The notes under the pieces were generated by a model. It did not search any database, was not told the origin of the DNA, and was given only the letters and a program-made list of their open reading frames with translations. Position numbers and translations under genes: made by a program. Shown here piece by piece: positions 59,132-64,000 of a stretch of 64,000 bases of DNA; position 1 is the stretch's first letter; every line of letters starts with the position of its first letter. Source of the stretch: Streptomyces sp. 2114.4 (GTDB lineage Bacteria; Actinomycetota; Actinomycetes; Streptomycetales; Streptomycetaceae); contig NZ_FYEY01000001.1 in assembly GCF_900187385.1 (NCBI RefSeq), positions 5,394,001 through 5,458,000 of the forward strand, written 5' to 3'.

Positions 59132-59245
59132 CCGGTGGCGGTCCGCAACCGGCGGCGGTCCGCGGGCCGTCCTTTCGCGGCCCCGCGGGCGCAAGCGCGG
59201 CAGCAGGTGCACCGAGGTTTCACGGACGAGGGGGAGCAGGGGCCC

Positions 59246-60292
59246 ATGGCAGCGCAGCTCGACAACGCGGCGGGAAGCGCCGTGCCGCAGACCGGCGGGG
59301 GAAGCGCCCCGCCCGCACGGCGTGGCGCTTCCCCCGGCAGCCGGCGGACGGGAACCGGCACCCCTCGTCCGCCCGCCCGCCGTGCCCCTCGTCCTCCCGC
59401 CCGCCGCGCCCCGTATCTCCTGTTGCTGCCCGCCCTCCTCGCCACCGCGGTCTTCCTGGGCTGGCCCATGGTGCGCAACCTTCTGCTCTCCTTCCAGAAC
59501 CTCAATATGAAGGAGCTGATCCAGCACCTCACCGACTGGCGCGGGACCGGCAACTACCAAGAGATCCTGGGCAGCGAGCAGTTCTGGCGGGTCACCCTGC
59601 GCACCCTGGTCTTCACCGCGGTCAATGTCGTCCTGATCATGGTCCTCGGGGTGCTGATCGGACTGCTGCTGGCCCGGCTCGGCAAGAAGATGCGCCTGAC
59701 ACTGTCCCTCGCGCTGGTGCTGGCCTGGGCCATGCCGGTGATCGCCGCCACCACCGTCTTCCAGTGGCTCTTCGACTCCCGCTACGGCGTCGTCAACTGG
59801 CTGCTGGACAAGGCCGGCTGGCACGCCATGGCTCACTACGACTGGGTCGGCACCCAGCTGTCGACCTTCTCCGTGATCACCGTACTGATCGTCTGGCAGT
59901 CGCTGCCCTTCGTCGCCCTGAACCTCTACGCCGCGACCACGACCATCCCCAGGGAGCTCTACGAAGCGGCCCGGATGGACGGCGCCGGCACCTGGCAGGT
60001 CTTCACCTCCGTCACCTTCCCCTTCCTCAGGCCCTTCTTCCTGGCCACGACGTTCCTGGAGATCATCTGGGTCTTCAAGGCGTTCCCGCAGATCTTCGCG
60101 ATCAACGAGGGCGGCCCCGACCGGCTCACCGAGACGTTGCCGATCTACGCCTTCACCGAGGGCGTCGGCAACCTCCACTTCGGCATGGGCGCCGCGATCT
60201 CCCTGCTGACGATCGTGGTGCTGCTGGCCGTGACCGCCCACTACCTGCGCTTGACGCTCCGGCAGGAACGACACGAGGAGAACGCGCTGTGA
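59246..60292 (+). CDS. dasB: DasB, ABC importer permease
   Basis: A 348-aa permease with about six transmembrane segments and the cytoplasmic EAA loop YEAARMDGAGTWQVFTSVTFP. The first ~50 residues are Pro/Arg/Ala-rich with repeated RPPARRAP and probably disordered. The ATG was chosen with GGGGGAGCAGGGG upstream; earlier in-frame starts give an unlikely N-terminus. dasC begins inside its stop codon (GTGA). Confidence 0.92.
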   Translation: MAAQLDNAAGSAVPQTGGGSAPPARRGASPGSRRTGTGTPRPPARRAPRPPARRAPYLLLLPALLATAVFLGWPMVRNLLLSFQNLNMKELIQHLTDWRGTGNYQEILGSEQFWRVTLRTLVFTAVNVVLIMVLGVLIGLLLARLGKKMRLTLSLALVLAWAMPVIAATTVFQWLFDSRYGVVNWLLDKAGWHAMAHYDWVGTQLSTFSVITVLIVWQSLPFVALNLYAATTTIPRELYEAARMDGAGTWQVFTSVTFPFLRPFFLATTFLEIIWVFKAFPQIFAINEGGPDRLTETLPIYAFTEGVGNLHFGMGAAISLLTIVVLLAVTAHYLRLTLRQERHEENAL

Positions 60293-61128
60293 AGCACACC
60301 GCTTCCCTGGCGGTCCGCCGCCTCTGGCCCAACGCCACGGCGCTCGTGCTCGCCCTCGGCTTCGCCTTCCCCGTCTACTGGATGTTCAGCACGGCCTTCA
60401 AACCGACCCGCGACATCATCACCGAAGACCCCGTGTGGTTCCCCTTCCACGGGACCGCCGAGCACTTCGCGACAGCGGTGAACGCCCCCGACTTCTGGGC
60501 GCTGGCCCGGAACTCGGTGGTGGTGACCGTACTCGCCGTCGGCCTGTCGCTGGTGATCGCGCTCTGCGGGGCGTTCGCCCTCACCCGGATGCGCTTCCGG
60601 GGCCGCCGGGGCATCCTGCTGACCTTCATGATCGCCCAGATGGCGCCCTGGGAGGTCATGGTGATCTCCATCTACATGATCGTCCGGGACGCGGACCTGC
60701 TCAACAGCCTGCTGCCGCTCACCTGCTTCTACCTGCTGATGGTGCTGCCCTTCACCCTGCTGACGCTCCGTGGCTATGTCGCCGCGGTGCCCAAGGAGCT
60801 GGAGGAGTCCGCGATGGTCGACGGCTGCTCGCGCCGGCAGGCGTTCGGCAAAGTGGTCTTCCCGCTGCTGGCACCCGGCCTGATGGCCACCTCGCTCTTC
60901 GGCTTCATCACCGCATGGAACGAATTCCCGCTCGTGCTGGTCCTCAACAAGGAACCGGCCATGGGCACCCTGCCGCTGTGGCTCTCGCGGTTCCAGAGCC
61001 AGTTCGGGGACGACTGGGGTGCCACGATGGCCGCGGCCTCGATCTTCGCCGTCCCGATCCTGGTCCTCTTCTTGTTCCTGCAACGCAAGGCGGTCGGCGG
61101 TCTCACCTCCGGCGCAGTGAAGGGATAA
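60289..61128 (+). CDS. dasC: DasC, ABC importer permease
   Basis: A 279-aa permease with six transmembrane segments and the EAA loop LEESAMVDGCSRRQAFGKVVFP. It should form the membrane channel with DasB. The GTG start overlaps the dasB stop by four bases and has GAGGAG about ten bases upstream. The ATPase is not encoded here; in Streptomyces a shared MsiK supplies energy, encoded elsewhere. Confidence 0.93.
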   Translation: MKHTASLAVRRLWPNATALVLALGFAFPVYWMFSTAFKPTRDIITEDPVWFPFHGTAEHFATAVNAPDFWALARNSVVVTVLAVGLSLVIALCGAFALTRMRFRGRRGILLTFMIAQMAPWEVMVISIYMIVRDADLLNSLLPLTCFYLLMVLPFTLLTLRGYVAAVPKELEESAMVDGCSRRQAFGKVVFPLLAPGLMATSLFGFITAWNEFPLVLVLNKEPAMGTLPLWLSRFQSQFGDDWGATMAAASIFAVPILVLFLFLQRKAVGGLTSGAVKG

Positions 61129-61136
61129 CGCCGCAC

Positions 61137-62699
61137 ATGACCTCTTTTGCGAGCTCTGCACGCCCGGTACGCTCCACCGACACCCTCACCCGCCATGCGC
61201 TCGCCGTCCTCCAGCCGGGCTTCACCGGCACCACCGCCCCCGACTGGCTGCTGCGCCGGCTCGGCGAGGGGCTGGCCTCGGTCGGCCTCTTCGGCCGCAA
61301 TGTCGCCGACCCCGCACAACTCGCCGCCCTGACCGACCGGTTGCGTGCCGAGCGGGAGGACCTTCTCGTCGCGATCGACGAGGAAGGGGGCGATGTCACC
61401 CGGCTGGAGGTGCGCGGCGGCTCCTCCTTCCCCGGCAACCATGCGCTCGGCGCCGTCGACGACACCGCCCTGACCCGCGAGGTCGCCAGGGAACTCGGCC
61501 GACGGCTGGCCGACTGCGGTGTCAACCTCAACTGGGCCCCCTCCGCCGACGTCAACTCCAACCCTGGCAACCCGGTCATCGGCGTCCGCTCCTTCGGCGC
61601 CGATCCGCACCTGGTCGCCCGGCACACCGCCGCCTACGTCGAGGGCCTGCAGTCCACCGGTGTCGCCGCCTGCACCAAGCACTTCCCCGGCCACGGCGAC
61701 ACCGCGGTCGACTCCCACCACGATCTGCCGCGCATCGCCGCCGATCTGGCCACCCTCCGCGGGCGGGAACTGGTGCCGTTCCGCGCCGCCATCGCCGCCG
61801 GCACCCGGGCGGTGATGAGCGCCCACATCCTGCTGCCCGCCCTGGACGCCGACCGCCCCGCCACCCTCAGCCCGGCCGCGCTGCACGGTCTGCTGCGCGC
61901 CCCCGTCGCCGAGGGCGGCCTCGGCTTCGACGGGCTGATCGTCACCGACGGGATGGAGATGCAGGCCATCTCCGCCACCTACGGCCTCGAACGCGGCAGT
62001 GTGCTGGCCCTCGCGGCCGGCGCCGACGCCCTGTGCGTGGGCGGCGGACTGGCGGACGAGGACACCGTGCTGCGGTTGCGTGACGCCTTGGTGCGGGCGG
62101 TGCACGACGGCGAGCTGCCGGAGAGCCGGCTGGCCGACGCCGCGGCACGGGTACAGGCCCTGGCGCGCTGGACCCGGAGCGCGAGTGCGGGGGAGGGGAC
62201 AGCGCCCGCGCCCGGGATCGGTCTCACCGCGGCCCGGCGCGCCCTGCGTCTCACCGCCGACGGCCCGTACGAGCCCCTGACCGCGCCCGCGTATGTCGCC
62301 GCCTTCACCCCGCTCGCCAATATCGCCGTGGGGGACGACACCCCCTGGGGCGTTGCCGCCGAACTGACCCGGCTGCTCCCGGGTACCGAGACCACCACCT
62401 GCACCGCCGAGTCCGCCGCCGCGGCCGGCCCCGCCGCGCTGATCGGCGGTCTGCTCACGGCGGCCGGGGACCGTCGCGTCGTCGCGGTGGTGCGCGACGT
62501 CCACCGCCACCCGTGGATGGCCGACGCGCTGCGCATCCTCCTCGACGCCCGCCCCGACACCGCGGTCGTCGAAATGGGCGTCCCCCAGGCCCCGCCCCGA
62601 GGCGCCCCGCACCTCGCCACCCACGGCGCCGCCCGCGTCTGCGGCCGCGCCGCCGCCGAAATCCTCACCGGCCTCCGGGGGCCGTCGAGCGGGGAGTGA
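61137..62699 (+). CDS. dasD: GH3 beta-N-acetylhexosaminidase
   Basis: A 520-aa glycoside hydrolase family 3 enzyme of the NagZ type. The catalytic motif KHFPGHGDTAVDSHHDLP carries the His/Asp acid-base pair of this subgroup, and the nucleophile Asp is in VTDGMEM. No signal peptide is seen, so it probably releases GlcNAc from imported chitobiose in the cytoplasm. The ATG is eight bases after dasC. The name dasD follows the S. coelicolor orthologue as I recall it. The C-terminal ~170 residues are an extra domain. Confidence 0.9.
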   Translation: MTSFASSARPVRSTDTLTRHALAVLQPGFTGTTAPDWLLRRLGEGLASVGLFGRNVADPAQLAALTDRLRAEREDLLVAIDEEGGDVTRLEVRGGSSFPGNHALGAVDDTALTREVARELGRRLADCGVNLNWAPSADVNSNPGNPVIGVRSFGADPHLVARHTAAYVEGLQSTGVAACTKHFPGHGDTAVDSHHDLPRIAADLATLRGRELVPFRAAIAAGTRAVMSAHILLPALDADRPATLSPAALHGLLRAPVAEGGLGFDGLIVTDGMEMQAISATYGLERGSVLALAAGADALCVGGGLADEDTVLRLRDALVRAVHDGELPESRLADAAARVQALARWTRSASAGEGTAPAPGIGLTAARRALRLTADGPYEPLTAPAYVAAFTPLANIAVGDDTPWGVAAELTRLLPGTETTTCTAESAAAAGPAALIGGLLTAAGDRRVVAVVRDVHRHPWMADALRILLDARPDTAVVEMGVPQAPPRGAPHLATHGAARVCGRAAAEILTGLRGPSSGE

Positions 62700-62726
62700 G
62701 CCTGCCCGCGCCCGCCGGTCCGGCTT

Positions 62727-63509
62727 CTACAGGCCCTGCCATTCCGGCTTCGCCGCGTAGGTGGCGCGGAAGTAGTCGGCGAGCTTCAGCTCGGCGGCCG
62801 CGGCCTCGTCCACGACGACCGTGGCGTGCGGGTGGAGCTGCAGCGCCGAAGCCGGGACCAGCGCGGCGACCGGTCCCTCGACGGCACGTGCCACGGCGTC
62901 GGCCTTGCCCTCGCCGGTGGCGAGCAGCACCAGATGGCGGGCCTCCAGGATGGTGCCGATGCCCTGGGTGATGACGTGGTGGGGTACCTCGTCCAGGCTG
63001 TCGAAGAACCGGGCATTGTCCGCCCGGGTCTGCTGGGTCAGCGTCTTGATACGGGTGCGCGAAGCGAGCGACGAGCACGGCTCGTTGAAGCCGATGTGCC
63101 CGTCCGTGCCGATACCGAGCAGCTGGAGGTCGACACCGCCGGCCTCACGCAGCGCACGGTCATACGCCTCGCAGGCCGCCTGGACGTCCTCGGCCGACCC
63201 CTCGGGCCCCATGAACGAGTCCTCGCCGAGGCCGAGCGGCCGGACCACTTCGCGCAGGACCACCGAACGGTAGGACTCGGGGTGCCCGGCCGGCAGGCCG
63301 ACATATTCGTCGAGCTGGCAGATGCGCGCCCGGGACGCGTCCACCGCGCCGGCCCGGACCTGCGCCGCCAGCGCCTCGTAAATGGGCAACGGGGTAGAGC
63401 CGGTGGCCACACCGAGCAGCGCGTCGGGCTTACGGCGCAGCAGGGCGGCGAGGGCCCCCGCGATCAGCTCGCCGCCTGCCGTGGCGTCCGGAACGATGAC
63501 AACTTCCAC
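62727..63509 (-). CDS. nagB: Glucosamine-6-phosphate deaminase NagB
   Basis: A 260-aa NagB that converts glucosamine-6-phosphate to fructose-6-phosphate and ammonia. Motifs are GVATGSTPLPIYEAL, CQLDEYVGLP, GIGTDGHIGFNEP and RHLVLLATGEGKADAV. The GTG giving MEVVIVPDA was chosen, as in other Streptomyces NagB; an ATG ten codons upstream overlaps the DasR operator. It converges with the das operon. Confidence 0.93.
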   Translation of the reverse strand: MEVVIVPDATAGGELIAGALAALLRRKPDALLGVATGSTPLPIYEALAAQVRAGAVDASRARICQLDEYVGLPAGHPESYRSVVLREVVRPLGLGEDSFMGPEGSAEDVQAACEAYDRALREAGGVDLQLLGIGTDGHIGFNEPCSSLASRTRIKTLTQQTRADNARFFDSLDEVPHHVITQGIGTILEARHLVLLATGEGKADAVARAVEGPVAALVPASALQLHPHATVVVDEAAAAELKLADYFRATYAAKPEWQGL

Positions 63510-63538
63510 GCTTGGCCTGCCGTTCTGGAGAATGTCCA

Positions 63539-63554
63539 TGTGGTATAGACCAAT
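63539..63554. promoter_or_regulatory. DasR operator (dre) upstream of nagB
   Basis: The 16-mer contains TGGTATAGACCA, 12 of 16 matches to the dre consensus, about 30 bases ahead of the chosen nagB start. It suggests that DasR represses nagB. Confidence 0.75.
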
Positions 63555-63686
63555 CTAGCAGAGCGGAGGCCTCCGGACCCGGCGGCGCTTCCGAAACAAA
63601 GGGGCACATTTCCCCGTCGGGGTGATGACGCGTCGGCCACCTGTCGTCCGTGGCAGGCGGCCGGCGTACGGCCCCACCGGCTGCCG

Positions 63687-64000
63687 TCAGAGCAGCGCCC
63701 CTCCCGTTGCTTCGATCCACTGCCCCGTCACCCAGCGGCTGTCGTCCGAGGCCAGGAAGGCCACGATGTCGCCGATATCGGTGGCGTCCGCTATCCGGCC
63801 CAGCGGGGACATCGCCCGAACCGCCGCCTGCGCCTCGGCGTTCGCCTCGCCGCGCAGCCAGCTCGCGTTCATCTCCGTGTCGACCGCCCCGGGGGCAACG
63901 GCGTTGACCGTGATGCCGCGCGGGCCCAGCTCCTTGGCCAGGGTCCGGGTGAAGACATCGATCGCCCCCTTCGTCATGGCGTAAGCGATCAGCTCGGTCT
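63687..64000 (-). CDS. SDR-family oxidoreductase (partial, 5' end outside window)
   Basis: Only the C-terminal ~104 codons are visible. The catalytic YxxxK is in YAMTKGAIDVFTRTLAKELG, followed by ITVNAVAPGAVDTEMN and the C-terminal FLASDDSRWVTGQWIEATGG, a classical SDR of FabG/3-oxoacyl reductase type. The substrate cannot be inferred. It is transcribed toward nagB and shares its strand. Confidence 0.88.
   Translation of the reverse strand, partial: TELIAYAMTKGAIDVFTRTLAKELGPRGITVNAVAPGAVDTEMNASWLRGEANAEAQAAVRAMSPLGRIADATDIGDIVAFLASDDSRWVTGQWIEATGGALL

Noticed and set aside
56861..60274. A reverse-strand frame of over 1100 codons covering dasR, dasA and dasB
   Set aside because: Only the last 253 codons (DasR) have domain support; the rest lies opposite dasA and dasB.

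Overview
The window is a high-GC actinomycete chromosome segment, almost certainly Streptomyces: third codon positions are nearly all G or C, GTG starts are common, and the gene content is typical of the genus (AdnAB, mycoredoxin, WhiB7/WblC, sigma-R/RsrA, NrdAB under a cobalamin riboswitch, and the DasR-DasABC-NagB chitosugar locus). Species cannot be told from the sequence. It is core chromosome; no prophage, insertion sequence, CRISPR array or integrase was seen.

1-13000 matches, as I recall it, the Mycobacterium tuberculosis block Rv3202c-Rv3193c: the 3' end of adnB, adnA, an M20 peptidase, nudC, mycoredoxin mrx1 (reverse strand, with a sigma-R-type promoter), uvrD2, and whiB7 behind a long leader containing a promoter with an AT-rich upstream box, a 107-codon upstream ORF and an intrinsic terminator. 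An ABC1 kinase follows.

13000-24800 holds an orphan ThiF/cyclodehydratase-like E1 protein, a YgjP-type metallopeptidase, a three-gene array of AIM24-domain proteins (the first fused to TerD), a Nudix hydrolase overlapping a DUF2342-type zinc metalloprotease, an SDR without YxxxK, moaE, a small membrane protein, and a PDZ-Lon secreted protease. 24800-30300 has a UPF0182 membrane protein and a SEL1/TPR protein lying between two initiator tRNA genes with matching terminators.

30800-41000 carries divergent catR and catalase genes with an operator inside the catalase promoter, then a CBS protein, hisN, a TetR regulator, a SugE-type transporter, rsgA, aroA, an M50 protease, an SRAP (HMCES/YedK) protein and an alpha/beta hydrolase. 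41100-47900 is the thiol-stress module sigR-rsrA with its autoregulated promoter and a longer sigma isoform, followed by two membrane HD-GYP-type proteins (one intact, one degenerate), a TPR protein and peptide deformylase. 47900-53900 has a penicillin-binding protein with a damaged transpeptidase centre and the class Ia ribonucleotide reductase genes nrdAB, preceded by a cobalamin riboswitch and a candidate NrdR box.

54000-64000 has a Uma2 nuclease-like protein, a DUF3311 plus SSS-type symporter pair, and the complete chitooligosaccharide module: DasR, the DasABC ABC importer, a GH3 N-acetylhexosaminidase and NagB, linked by DasR operators (dre). The window ends inside an SDR gene. Three regulatory circuits stand out: sigma-R (sigR itself and mrx1), WhiB7 (antibiotic-responsive attenuation) and DasR (amino-sugar control).
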